Both the position numbers and the translations under genes were made by a program. A DNA stretch of 64,000 bases from Nepenthes gracilis (lineage: Eukaryota; Streptophyta; Magnoliopsida; Caryophyllales; Nepenthaceae), in NCBI GenBank assembly GCA_033239525.1, contig BSYO01000008.1:15794830-15858829 (forward strand), read 5' to 3'. Shown piece after piece: positions 46,045 to 55,988 of this stretch. The notes beneath the pieces are model-generated. The model ran no database searches. It had not been told where the DNA came from and saw nothing but the letters and a program-made list of their open reading frames with translations. Positions within the stretch are counted from its first letter, which is position 1. Every line of letters begins with the position of its first letter.

Positions 46045-47955
46045 ATGGTGAAAAAGAGAGAGAGCTCTTCTTCTTCCCAAGCTCCCAGCGCGACTCGCCA
46101 CGGCGTCCACAACACAAAATCCGTCCTGACTGCGGGTGCTATTGCCGCCCTTATGGTCGATTACGGCATCCCTAGCGACTGGAGTTACCGTGCTCCTGGC
46201 GCCTTGGACAGAGCTAGCGTCCCCCCGGCGGGTTACATTACAGTCTACTAGCACCACCCGAGAGGGGGGCTCCGTTATCCTACGCCGTGTACGCTGTACG
46301 CGTTGGTGGATGCGTTTGGTGTCCCCATGGCGCAGCTTCATCCCAACACTTTGCATTACCTGGTGTCCCTGTGCATCTTCGATCACCTCCACGGCGGCTC
46401 TTTCAATGCCAAGCCCGCCATATTGATTTTTCGTTTCACCGAGTCAGAGGACTGGGTGTCAATATCGCCCAAGATTGGTTTTCATTTTCGGGGAACCAAT
46501 CCCAATTCGGTGAAGGGTTGGAAAGACCGATTCTTCTTTCTGCAAGAGCCCTCTGATTTAGGCTTCCTCACGTGTGGGGCCCGATTTCGGGATTTTTCTT
46601 GGAGAAGCCGCAGGCAGAAGACGCTGTGGAGGCGGCGGAGTTGATCGCCGCCATTAAGTCTAAGGAGGCGAAGTCCTCCATCCAGGGTTACTTTTTGACA
46701 TCTATCACTTTTGAGGCCTCCAAGTGGGGGCCTCCGTCGGGATGGGGAATCGCCGGTCCTGGCAAGAGAGAGCCTGGGGGTGTAACCGTCCCCCGTTCAT
46801 CTGAAGGAGACGAGGAGGAGAGTTGCTCGTTGTTGGAGTCGTCATCAGACGATGAAGAGGTAGAGGCTCCCTTAAAGAGGTTGAGGGAGGCCGGAGGGAC
46901 TTCAACACTGAGGTCCCAAAGACAGGTCGCCGGTTCTTCAGTCCATGTTCGAAGCTCGGCTTTGAGAGCGGCCATGAGCGTGGGCCACCAGGGGGAGACC
47001 GCTGGGCCGTCGTTGACTTTGGCCGGGGAGCTAGTCGTTCTCGAAGCCTTCGAGGCGGAGTCTCAACCCGTTGGGCGGCCTCTCGCTCGTTCCGCTGCTG
47101 AGGTATTCATGGGTGCTGCTCCAAGAGTGATGGATGACGTTCTGGTCCTTGATGACCCAGTGGGGCCATGCTTGGCAGCGTCCGCACCGGCATCGGAGAC
47201 AAGGGGCCTGTGGAGTCAACTGCCATCTTCGTGGAGCCTGTTTCGGAGGGCGGGATCCTCGGGGACGTAGCTTCACCATCGGAGGAAGGAGTCGCGCCGG
47301 TCTTCGATCCGATGGGAGCCAGCGAAGGGGCAACCAGGACGTCCTCGGGTTGAAGCCCCCGAGCGCTCCTACGGCTGCCGCCCTTCCAGCTAGCCCACCT
47401 CCGGCGGGCGAAGGAGAGGAGCCTTAGGAAGGGGCTCCGCTAGGTGATCTTGCATACTCTCCGAGTGCTACTCCCACTCAGGTACAACATCTTCGATCTA
47501 GCTTTTGCCTGCTGTCATATGTTTTAGGAATTCTTTTAACGTCATCTCTTTTGCAGATTTTCGGAGATGCCGATCCTTTCGACGAGTTGACCGCCCTCTT
47601 CCACGGGGGCTTGCAGCAGGCCATCCCCTGCACAAGGGCCCGAGTCGCCTCCCTCCGAGAGGAGAACGGATGCTTGCAGCGGAGAGTAGCGCAACTGGAA
47701 GCCCTGCTCGTTGCTACGAAGGACGATAATGCACGAATGGCCAGAGACATGGTTGGTCGCCTTTCTCCGCCGGAGTCGCAGCTTGTGATGGAGACTCGGT
47801 ATTGGGATGGTATCCGCTTGTGCCATGGCATCGCTTCCCTGGTGGCTCCTCACGTACTGGAAGGTGTCTTTCATCCGGGGAACGCCAAGATCCAGGATGC
47901 GTCTCGCCTGAGGAACTTCTACGAGGAGGCCGCTCCGTCCTGTCCACCCGAGTAG
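46045..47955 (+). pseudogene. Antisense unit A of element 2 (transposon-like domain, acidic middle, coiled-coil last exon; spliced)
   Basis: ATG 46,045 opens MVKKRESSSSSQAPSATRHG. The N-terminal domain (to ~46,640) has DYGIPSDWSYRAPGA, PPAGYITVY, LYALVDAFGVPMAQLHPNT, LHYLVSLCIFDHLHGGSFNA and GTNPNSVKGWKDRFFFLQEP. This resembles the plant 'putative gypsy-type transposon' (Transposase_28-like) domain and matches unit A of element 1. An acidic Ser/Pro-rich middle follows to ~47,480. After a 75 bp intron (47,482-47,556), exon 2 has a coiled coil (ARVASLREENGCLQRRVAQL) and TRYWDGIRLCHGIASLVAPH, ending at TAG 47,955. Lesions: TAG 46,249-46,251; a frameshift near 46,565; another near 47,165; TGA 47,351-47,353; TAG 47,425-47,427. 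An AATAAA lies at ~48,032. No catalytic motif is evident; role unknown. Confidence 0.75.
47482..47556 (+). other. Phase-0 GT-AG intron in antisense unit A of element 2 (75 bp)
   Basis: CCCACTCAG|GTACAACATC at the donor and CATCTCTTTTGCAG|ATTTTCGG at the acceptor; T-rich throughout, with TTTAAC as a possible branch site. Joining gives a continuous frame (PSATPTQ-IFGDADPFDEL). Its place, phase and length match element 1. Confidence 0.72.
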
Positions 47956-48872
47956 TCTTCGTTTGTATAGGTGGTTAGGCTGCCTTTTGTCGTCATAATT
48001 TGCTTCTGTATCTCACTTGTTTCTGGTAAATGAATAAAGAGTGGTCCTTTCTTCTTTCACGCTTGTCTTCTCCTGATGTGGTATGCTGCTTGCAATCTTT
48101 GTTTAAGGCGATCTGTGGGGTCACGCCCCGTACTTGAATGCTAAGCTCACAGAGCTATTGTTGCCAAGGCCCTATCCAGGCGCATTCTTGCGCTGTGCTC
48201 GTCCTTTGTCGGAGGATGTCGTCGTAACTCACGTGTTTGATGGGAAACTCGGTCCGGTAGGGCAGACGTCGTTGCAAGTCCCGTGGAGCCACAGTAAGGG
48301 TCAGCCGGGTTTTCAGGCCATGGCAACCGGACTCCGGGGTCTAGGCTTTGGTCGCGTATGTTAGCGGGAGGTGTGTGGCCCCTGCTCAAGGCGTTATAGT
48401 CACCAAGTTTAAGGTCCTAGCCCACGACCATTGTAGATTGAGGGTGCTCTCTTCTACATAAGAAGGTCGCCGCACGCCTGCGTTGCTTGCCCCCTAAGGT
48501 TTTGCTGGCCATAGATTAGGGACTTCAGAAGCCCCTAGGCCTAATGTTTTGACTGCCTGGGTCGATTGGCACAGAGCCATAATAGGTGAATGTCTTTTTG
48601 GACTTGCCTGCCGCACGGGCGAGGTTCTTTGTGGCCGCTCTCGGGCCGCTTGGCGCACGGCCAAGGTATTATTTTACGGACGGACGGACGATTGTCCTAC
48701 CAACTTAGGGGCAGCCTAGGTCGTTTTGATTTAAGAATGCTATGCATGTCAACTATTCACACAAATGGAGATGCAAGAATAACAGAAAAGTGATTTTATT
48801 AACAAAAGACATTACACATGTTCAAGCATTCATCATGGTGCACGTGCGCGTCTTACCTGGGTTGATGTAGCT
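47956..48872. other. Spacer between antisense unit A and pol end in element 2
   Basis: Convergent 3' ends: unit A stops at 47,955 with GGTAAATGAATAAAGAG at ~48,025-48,040 as its likely polyadenylation signal, and gag-pol stops at 48,873 from the other side. The open frames at 48,134-48,364 (plus) and 48,147-48,389 (minus) overlap and lack recognisable motifs. Confidence 0.45.
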
Positions 48873-50199
48873 TTACTTGTAATACTTTCTCAAGTTGGCG
48901 GCATTCCAGATCCGCTGGACCAGTTTGCCGTTCTGGGCGCGCAGCTTGTACGCTCCACTTCGGAGGATTGCGAAGACGAGGAAAGGATCCTCCCATCCAG
49001 GGGAGAGCTTGTTCCTGTTCGCGGTCTTTCCCGCCGCCTCTACGCTTCAGAGGACCAGATCTCCAACTTCTAGAGGGCGTGCCTTTACCCGCTTATTATA
49101 GTACCGCGCGACGCGCTGCTGATTGGTCGTGGTCCACAGTCGTGCCTCATCTCGAACCTCTGAGAGCAGGTCTAAGCTTTCTCGGAGCCTCTGTTCGTTG
49201 GTGGCTGGGTCGAAGCACTCGACCCGCAGGCTTGGCATTCCCACCTCCACGGGGACCACAGCCTCAGCCCCAAAGCAGAGGTGGAAAGACGTCTCCCTCG
49301 TCGGCTCCTGCGGGGTCGTTCGATATGACCATAGCATGGATGGTAGTTCCTCAACCCAGGTGCCCCTTGCGTCTTCCAGCTTGGTCTTCAATCCGTGCAG
49401 CAACGTGCGGTTGGTGACCTCAACCTTCCCGTTGGCCTGGGGATGTGCCAGGACGTATGGATTAGCTTGATGCGGAGGTCGCGCAAGTACTTCGTGAATT
49501 GCTTGCCGGTGAACTGGGTTCCGTTGTCGGTTACCACGACCTCTGGAATCCCGAAGCGGCAAATGATTCACTGGCGGAGGAACTCCGTCGCATTCTGCTC
49601 GGTGATCTTGGCAAGGGGGACAGCTTCTACCCATTTGGTGAAGTAGTCAATGCCAACGATCAAGAATTTTCTCTGCCCAGAAGCCAAAGGTAGGGGCCCG
49701 AGTATGTCGAGCCCCCATTGTGCGAACGGCCACGGGGATTGGAGGCAGTGCAGCTCCGTGTGCAGCTGATGCGTCATGGGACCATGGACCTGGCAACTCT
49801 CACATTTTCGGACAAACTCCATAGCGTCTCGCTTCATGGTTGGCCAATAGAACTCTTGTCGCATGACTTTGAACGCGAGGTTCTTGCCCCCCGATGTGCG
49901 AGCCACATAGTCCAAGGTGTACTTCACTCAGCGTGCACTCCGCTTCTTCGGGAGTAAGGCATTTCAGGAGGGGAGTGTAGTATCCCCGCCTGTACAGTCT
50001 TCCGTTGAGGATCGTGTACCACCCTACTGTCTTCTTAATCCGCTTGGCTTCATTGGTATCCTCGGGGAGGGTTCCTTCAGTCAGGTACTTCACGTACGAC
50101 GTCATCCAATTGCTTCCTGCGTCAACCCATAGTACTTCTTGGTCTCCTTCGTCAATGCTAGGCGCGGTTAGGACTTCCCTAGGTTCTCTGGCGTACTGC
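48873..50199 (-). pseudogene. Integrase of element 2
   Basis: The zinc-binding part (HLGLCGSH...FYWPTMKRDAMEFVRKCESC) is at ~49,950-49,790. The catalytic core has GLDILGPLPLASGQRKFLIV with FTKWVEAVPLAKIT, VTDNGTQF and HPQANGKVEVTNR, giving D, D and E. Next come LPSMLWSYRTTPQEPTRETS and RVARYYNKRVKARPLEVGDL, and the tail AANLRKYYK ends at TAA 48,873-48,875. One-base frameshifts lie near 49,895 and 49,450; stops are TGA 49,568-49,570 and TGA 49,047-49,049. The GPY/F-type region (SPGWEDPFLVFAILRSGAYK) is present, and no chromodomain follows. It catalyses cDNA insertion; the copy is inactive. Confidence 0.85.
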
Positions 50200-50585
50200 T
50201 CCTGGGATCCAGTGGCCGCGTCCTGGGCCAGTCGATCAGCGCGCTCGTTGTCAGACCTGGGGATATGCTCGATCACGAACCGGTCGAACTCAGGGATCAG
50301 GGCCTTCGCCTTCGCCAAGTACCTCACAAGTTGTGGGTTCGACGCATCGAAGTTTCCCTTCACCTAGCTGACCACCAGCTCGGAGTCGCTGCGCACGACC
50401 AATGACCGTGCAGAACATTCCCTGGCTAGGCGCAGGCCCGCGAGGAGGGCCTTGTGTTATGCTACGTTGTTGGTGGCCGGGAAGGCTAGTGTGACGGAGT
50501 ATGTAATCTCCATGCCTTCCGGTGTCTTCGGAACGACTCCGGCTCTGCTGCCCGCTTGAGTGGACGACCCGTCCACATTCAGGGT
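50200..50585 (-). pseudogene. Second (archaeal-type) RNase H of element 2
   Basis: Frame fragments TLNVDGSSTQAGSRAGVV (first catalytic Asp), FPATNNVA-stop-HKALLAGLRLA, LVVRSDSELVV (Asp) and EHIPRSDNERADRLAQDAAT (Asp) make a complete RNase H layout after the first RT-linked RNase H. An extra RNase H between RT-RNase H and integrase is a hallmark of Tat-lineage elements. TAA 50,457-50,459 sits where related proteins have the catalytic Glu (NNxAE motif). TAG 50,364-50,366 follows SELVVS. Confidence 0.75.
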
Positions 50586-52175
50586 TTATGCTGGAGGGTC
50601 GTGGTCTTCCATACTTCCTGGGTTGTCGACTTCTTCCTGAGCTAGGGTCGTTGCTTCTACGACGAAATCGGTCAGAGCCTGTCCCTTCACGGTCGGTCGG
50701 GGTCGGAACTCCAGGTCAAACTCTCCTAGCTCGACAGCCCACTTGACCAACTGTCCAGACGTCTCTGGCTTTTGCAAGATCGACTTTAGCGGCTCGTCTG
50801 TCTGTATGACAATCCGGTGCGATTGGAAGTAGGGCCGCAGCTTCCGCGCCGAATAGATGAGAGCGAGTGCCATCCTTTCGGCATGCGGATAGCCGGCCTC
50901 CAAATTCGTCAGCACCCGACTTACGTAGTACACCAGCCGCTGCACGCCCTCGTGTTCCCCAACTAATACGGAGCTGAGGGCCGCCGCTGACGTAGCCAAG
51001 TAGAGGTAAAGATCCTCTCTCGCGCGCGGCGAGCTTAGGAGTGGCGGGCTGGCGAGGTACGTCTTCAACTCTTTGAAAGCTTCGTCGCATTACTCGCTCC
51101 ACCTGAATCCCTGCGATTTTGTGCCCCTTAGTACCTTGAAAAAGGGGAGGTACTTTTCTGCTGACTTGGCGAGGAACAGCGAAAGGGCTGCTATTCGCCC
51201 GGTGAGTTTCTGCACTTCTTTTATCGTCCGCGGAGGGTTCAGGTCGAGGATGGCCTTGATCTTCTCTGGGTTGGCTTTAATACTGTGCTGGGACACGATG
51301 AAGCCTAGAAACTTTCCTGAGGTAATTCCGAAGGCACACTTGGTGGGATTAAGCTTCATCCCGTGCCGCCGGAGGACCTGAAACGTCTCCTGGTCGTTGA
51401 TGTGGTTGCTAGTGACTCGGCTCTTCACAAGTATATCGTCGACGTATACTTTCACATTTCGCCCAATCTGGGCCTCGAACATCTTGTTCACTAGACGCTG
51501 ATAGGTTGCGCCTGCATTCTTGAGCCCGAAGGGCATCATCCTGTAGCAATACGTCCCCTAATCAGTCATGAAGGAGGTATGCTCATCTTCTAGGTCCATC
51601 CGGATCTGGTTGTAGCCAGAGTACGCATCCATGAAACTCAGGAGCTTGTGTCCGGACGTGGAGTCCCCGAGCTGGTCGATCCTGGGGAGAGGAAAGCTGT
51701 CCTTTGGGTAAGCCTTATTTACGTCGGTGAAGTCAACGCATATCCGCCACTTGCCGCCGCTCTTCTTCACTAGCACAACGTTGGATAGCCACTCTGGATA
51801 CTGAACTTCTCGGATGAATCTAGCGTCTAGGAGTCTTTTCACTTCCTCCCTGATGGCGACCAACTTCTCGACGGAGTGGTTCCTGCGCTTCTGTCGAACG
51901 GGCTTTCGGCTCGAGTTAAGGCCCAGCTTGTGGACAATCACTTCGGCCGGTATCCCGGGCATGTCAGCAGGAACCCAGGTAAACATGTCGGAGTTGGCTC
52001 TGAGGAAGGTAATCAGTCGGTCGCGTTCTTCAGAGCCCGCATTGACGCACCTTTCCAGTTCGGAAAGGTTTAAAGGGACCGCCTCGGTTTCTTCTCCTGA
52101 CTGGGCCTGCTGCAGCAGGGTCTCGTCGCGGAGGTCAAGGTCTTCTTCTAGGTAGCATGGTATCGCGGGGTTGAT
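50586..52175 (-). pseudogene. Reverse transcriptase and first RNase H of element 2
   Basis: RT motifs occur in order: EWLSNVVLVKKSGGKWRICV, DVNKAYPKDSFPLPRIDQL, FMDAYSGYNQIRMDLED, YRMMPFGLKNAGATYQRLVN and KVYVDDILVKS (the catalytic YVDD), followed by KLNPTKCAFGITSGKFLGFI and the connection IKEVQKLTGRIAALSLFL. The RT_RNase H_2 part has MKTYLASPPLL, YLATSAAALSSVL, YYVSRVLTN and AERMALALIYSARKLRPYF. Premature stops are TAG 51,558-51,560, TAA 51,090-51,092 and TAA 50,586-50,588. It copies element RNA into cDNA, primed at the PBS. Confidence 0.9.
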
Positions 52176-52718
52176 CTAGGCTAGGTAGCACGTCCGCCCC
52201 ATCTCCTGGTCCCCGAGGACATCCCCCACGCCCCACGGAGTGGGGAACTTCACCTTCAGGTGTGGGATGAAGGTTAGAGCTCCAAAGGTGGTGAGGAAGG
52301 GTCTGCCCAACATGGCATTGTAGACAGACGGTAGGTCAATGACGAGGAATGCCAGCTCTCGCGTCACAGAGCGCGGGTGAGTTCCCATAGTGACCTCCAA
52401 CTGGACTATCCCTTGTACAGGGACTGGTTCATTGTCCAGGCCGTACAAGGGTCCGCTGGCAGCTTTCATCTGGTTTCGTTTTAGTCCAAGTTTAAAGAAG
52501 GAACTGAGATACAGTAAATTTTGTGAACTTCCATTATCAATGAAGACTTGTTTCAGTTGGTAGTAATCCCTACCGCCTGAAACGAGAGCAGATACAACAG
52601 GGGGATCAGTATGGGGGGAGGTTACATGAGCCATATCGTCGCTGCTAAAGCTAATGACGTCATCCTTAACCCCTATCCTCGCTCGCTTGTTGCTAGAAGT
52701 TGCTTTCGGCTCTCTCCG
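52176..52718 (-). pseudogene. Aspartic protease of element 2
   Basis: The frame includes DDVISFSSDDMAHV, then QVFIDNGSSQNLLYLSSF (active-site DNGSS in place of DTG/DSG), GIVQLEVTMGTHPRSVTREL and SVYNAMLGRPFLTTFGAL. The D-N-G variant looks usual for this kind of plant element, so I do not count it as a lesion. TAG 52,176-52,178 separates it from RT; TAG 52,719-52,721 separates it from gag. All three blocks share one frame, so the three would be one polyprotein without these stops. Confidence 0.82.
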
Positions 52719-54353
52719 CTAGGTGTCCACGACGGCCGTGGTGGAGATCATGTTGACCACGCCGGCGGCTGTGCGGGCCCTCGGAGGCTCGCTGGCTTCA
52801 CCATCAGAGGTTGCGGGCCCCTGTCCTGAACTCTTCACGAACTGTTTGAGGTGTCCGCGGTGGATTAGGTCCTCTATCTCCTGCTGCAGTGTCCGGCAGT
52901 TCTCGGTTGAGTGTCCCAGGCAGCGATGGTATTGGCAGTATTTGGTCTGGTCGCTGCCACTGGGACCCTTCGGCGTTTTTGGCCACTTGAAGAACTTCTC
53001 ATCCTGGATCTACATCATGATGTTGGTACGACTGTCGTTCAAGGGAGTCAGGGATGTTCTGCCATAGTCCTTTCTGGGCCCTGACGGGGGCTGCTGCTGC
53101 TTTTGGCGCTCTGGGAAGCACTGGCCGTCGCTGTCCCTCTTTCGCCCACCAGTTGTCCTGGGGGCTTCCGGGGGCCGGTCCGCTCGCTCAGGGCGCTTCG
53201 CCTCATTAGCCACTTCGGCCGTGATGTACGCCTTGGCGATGGCCTCAGCCTCCCGGAAGGTTTGAGGGCGCTGGTGTGACAGGTGCTTGAAGAAATCTCC
53301 CGCCGCCAGGGTGGCGACGAAGGCGTTGAGCTTCAGCTCATCAGAGAGCTGGGGGATCTGCCGCGCCTCGGTGATGAAACGGTTGAGGAACCGCTTCAGG
53401 CTTTCGTCTGACTTCTGGCAGAGGCGGACCAGGTGCCATGGTTGCCTTTCCTCTCTGCGGCTAGAGGCAAACTGGCTTAGGAAACTGTCAGCTAGCTCGT
53501 CGAACGAGCGTATGGAGTTCGGGGGGAGACTATGGAACCAGAGCAACGCGTCCCCCCGGAGGGTGACGGGAAAACACTGGCACATCAGGGCCTCGCTCAC
53601 TCCCTGTAGAGACAAGTGGGTACGAAAGTAGTTGAGATGGTCCATCGGATCCTTGCTTCCATCGTACCCCTCTAGGACTAGCATCTTGAACATGTTCGGC
53701 AACAGTTGGGTCCGCAAGTCCTTGGCGAAGGGCAATCTCCGAAGGTTTGTGGAGGATAGTGTGGACCTCTCCTTATGCAGGATGTCCCACAACACTTTGA
53801 CCTTCTCCTCCATCGACGGGTAGGCAGTGCCTCTCCGCGCGTTGATGACATCGCGGAGCTCCGTGTGGTCCTGGAGGTGTGGCTGAGCTTGGCGGGGATG
53901 CTGACTCTCCACTTGAGTTGGCCGCTCACTGTTGGAGCTCGCTGAGGTCGGCCTCCCGTTGCCGCGCGAGTTGCGGGGGTTACGCGTTTCAGGGCTGTTC
54001 CCCTGATCACCGCGGTCGGGGTGGCTCTTCGCCTCGTTAGGGTCGATTCGGTTGGGGTCCGCTTGGGCGGCGGCATTGTCCAGCTGGTTGGATCGTCTCC
54101 TGCGGGCTCACGTGTGGCCCCTCGCTCTCTTGGAGGAGGAGGCTTGAGATGCTGGAGGGGCTGCTCCCGGCCAGGGAGTCCCCATGTTCTCGCACAGGGC
54201 GCGGAGGACCAGCTTGATATCACCCATGTCCGCAGCCAGGCGGTGGACGTCAGGCTCTGGACGGTCGTTCGTTTGGTTCCCAACAGGGGGATCTTTGTTT
54301 TGGGCAACGGCCTCCATCATTGGAGCATTGGCTTGTGCTCGGGTGTTCACCAT
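52719..54353 (-). pseudogene. gag of element 2 (capsid/nucleocapsid)
   Basis: ATG 54,353 (MVNTRAQANAPMMEAV) opens the polyprotein. The capsid region at ~53,900-53,250 includes GYDGSKDPMDHLNYFRTHLS, CFPVTLRGDALLWFHSLPPN, FDELADSFLSQF and ESLKRFLNRFITEARQIPQL, the Retrotrans_gag type. A zinc-knuckle-like segment CQYHRCLGHSTENCRTLQQE is at ~52,940-52,880. Stops are TGA 54,108-54,110, TAG 53,010-53,012 and TAG 52,719-52,721, each one substitution from a sense codon. The start is supported by its position 50 bp inside the PBS and by being in frame with everything downstream. Confidence 0.88.
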
Positions 54354-54404
54354 GTTCTTCTCTTCGCGAGGGTGTGGGAAAGAGACACTTGGCTTCCTGT
54401 CAGT

Positions 54405-54423
54405 TTCCCACAGATGGCGCCAA
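54405..54423 (-). promoter_or_regulatory. Primer-binding site of element 2
   Basis: On the minus strand TTGGCGCCATCTGTGGGAA follows the 5' LTR end (CGTAACA) without a gap. It is of the TGGCGCC type used by many plant Gypsy elements. Confidence 0.85.
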
Positions 54424-55363
54424 TGTTACGTCCTGGGTTCGCAGTTGCCGTATGGATTAGGGAGCCTTCGGATTCCCAAGCACGCAGTGGCGTCAGGCGA
54501 AGGGTTCGGTCTCCGTCTCTTTGAACCTGGACCTGCACAACACAAACAACAAACAAGAGGTGAGAGGTCCAGCGGGATTTTTCCCACACGGCCACTTCGA
54601 CGCTCAAGTTAGTAAATTCCCGCAATAAATGAAAATGGCGCGCGCTATGAGCGATGCGCGGATGAATGCTGATGAAACGTTAATGATGCTTATGCTTTAG
54701 GGTGGAAAATGCAATGAGCAGGGTGTGGAAGGCCTGACTTCCTTGGTGCGCCGCGATGGGTGGCTGACTTCCCGTTGCCTGAGTAGACTCGGGGGCGGTG
54801 ACCGTGAGAGAGGTGGATTGGCTCGTGCCAAAAGGAAGTGAGACTATTCTCAGTTCCAGCTCTCTTGTGATCTTTGTTCAAAGAAGGATCTGAATTCGAA
54901 TTGGGAATCGGAATCCTTTTCTCTGCGGGGAGTGGGAGCTCTTATAGGCTCCTCCTCATTGGACTCTAGGCGCCAAAATGCCCGTTGCGAGGGCTTCCTT
55001 GCCTCCGGTCGCTGTCATTGACCGCCGGTCATGTTGGCTGTCGTTTTGCCGTGGCGGGCAGGCTCCTGACCGCTGCCGGCCACGCCTGGTTTTTCCCTTA
55101 AGCGGGGATTGGCTAGCTGCCAGTAGGCGGCTGCCTGAGCCGTTTGGCGCTGTGTCAGCCGCCTCACCATTGGCTGGCTTTTCCACCTTTCTGTCAGTTT
55201 TCCGGCAGCGCATCAATACGCTGCAGGGTTCTCGTCGCCTTCTACCAGCGGGGCGCCACGCGTGTCTATCGCGCAGTTGGGTTGGGCTCGTCGTCCTTTG
55301 TGGGCTCTATCACCCTTCATGGGCCTCGACATCTTTTCATGGGCCTTGACATGGGACCCAACA
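54424..55363 (-). repeat. 5' LTR of element 2 (940 bp)
   Basis: Same termini as the left LTR. Small indels (for example in the CTCTTGTGATCTTTGTTC region) account for the 10 bp difference. The minus strand holds AGCCTATAAG at 54,941-54,950, the likely TATA box for gag-pol. Confidence 0.92.
54941..54950 (-). promoter_or_regulatory. TATA box in the 5' LTR of element 2
   Basis: AGCCTATAAG on the minus strand, conserved in the other LTR at 43,211-43,220. Confidence 0.55.
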
Positions 55364-55368
55364 AGTTG
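55364..55368. repeat. Target-site duplication AGTTG (right) of element 2
   Basis: AGTTG directly after CCCAACA, equal to 42,680-42,684. Confidence 0.9.
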
Positions 55369-55988
55369 TATATATTTATGTGCTACACACTTCGGTACAT
55401 TCTATCTCTTTACACCTAACTTTGCTGATAGTATATACATCAAGAACAATTTTTAATATAAGTTGGGGATGAGAATGTGTTCATCCCACATTCAAAAAAA
55501 TGTCTATTTTTTTTGTAAAATTTTCAAATTTTTGTTAGTCATTGTTAAACAATATGTGAATGTTATTGTTGATAAGAAAAAACTCTTATTAATAATTGAA
55601 TTCAAGCAACGACTTTATCTACTTCTTATATTTGTGATGCATTCTGATCTTATTTTAAGGATAATCTTATTACATACACTTGTCTTCTCTTTATCTATTG
55701 ATTGAAAAGTATATAAATCACCACCTTACTATAATGGAGACTCGTTACCTGAGTATGGCTTGAAGACTACTTTTTTCAGTGTCAATATTTAAATAATTTC
55801 ATTATACTTAATCTAAACTTATAATTTTTATTGAATTTATCGATTAAGCGGTTAATTTTTCTACATCTAGATTATTGCTGGTCACCTTATGGATGATTAA
55901 AAGAAACATTTCGGATACCTAGTGCTTAAACTTTTTCCTTTTTCATACTTTTTTTATCACTTATAACCACATTAAGCCTATTATTTAC
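55369..55988. other. AT-rich spacer between element 2 and the TNT1-like element
   Basis: Probably the 3' non-coding part of the Athila-like remnant, displaced by the two insertions (TTTTTAATATAAGTTGGGGA near 55,455 recalls the region before a Gypsy 3' LTR). Short frames only. Confidence 0.4.

Larger units (their letters stand above)
42685..55363 (-). mobile_element. Element 2: 12.7 kb Tat-type Ty3/Gypsy LTR retrotransposon with three antisense units
   Basis: LTRs at 42,685-43,634 and 54,424-55,363 share both termini (TGTTRCGTCC...GGGACCCAACA) and are bracketed by AGTTG on both sides. On the minus strand the order is 5' LTR (right), PBS, gag with zinc knuckle, protease, RT, RNase H, a second RNase H, integrase, then three plus-strand units A, B and C antisense to pol, polypurine tract and 3' LTR (left). 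The Tat assignment rests on the second RNase H, the PBS, the antisense ORFs and pol phrases. One frame covers almost all of gag-pol (54,353 to 48,873), broken by eleven stops and two frameshifts. The LTRs remain very alike, so insertion is recent relative to element 1. It inserted into the 3' part of the Athila-like remnant. Confidence 0.93.

Noticed and set aside
52500..52530. D-N-G in place of D-T-G as an inactivating protease mutation
   Set aside because: The surrounding IDNGSS motif is, to my knowledge, common in this kind of plant Gypsy protease, so it is probably natural.
53287..54612. Several plus-strand frames of 63-167 codons over gag and the 5' LTR of element 2
   Set aside because: They are antisense shadows of gag or run across the PBS/LTR. 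The similar frames in the left LTR (42,682-42,894) reflect LTR identity, not a gene.
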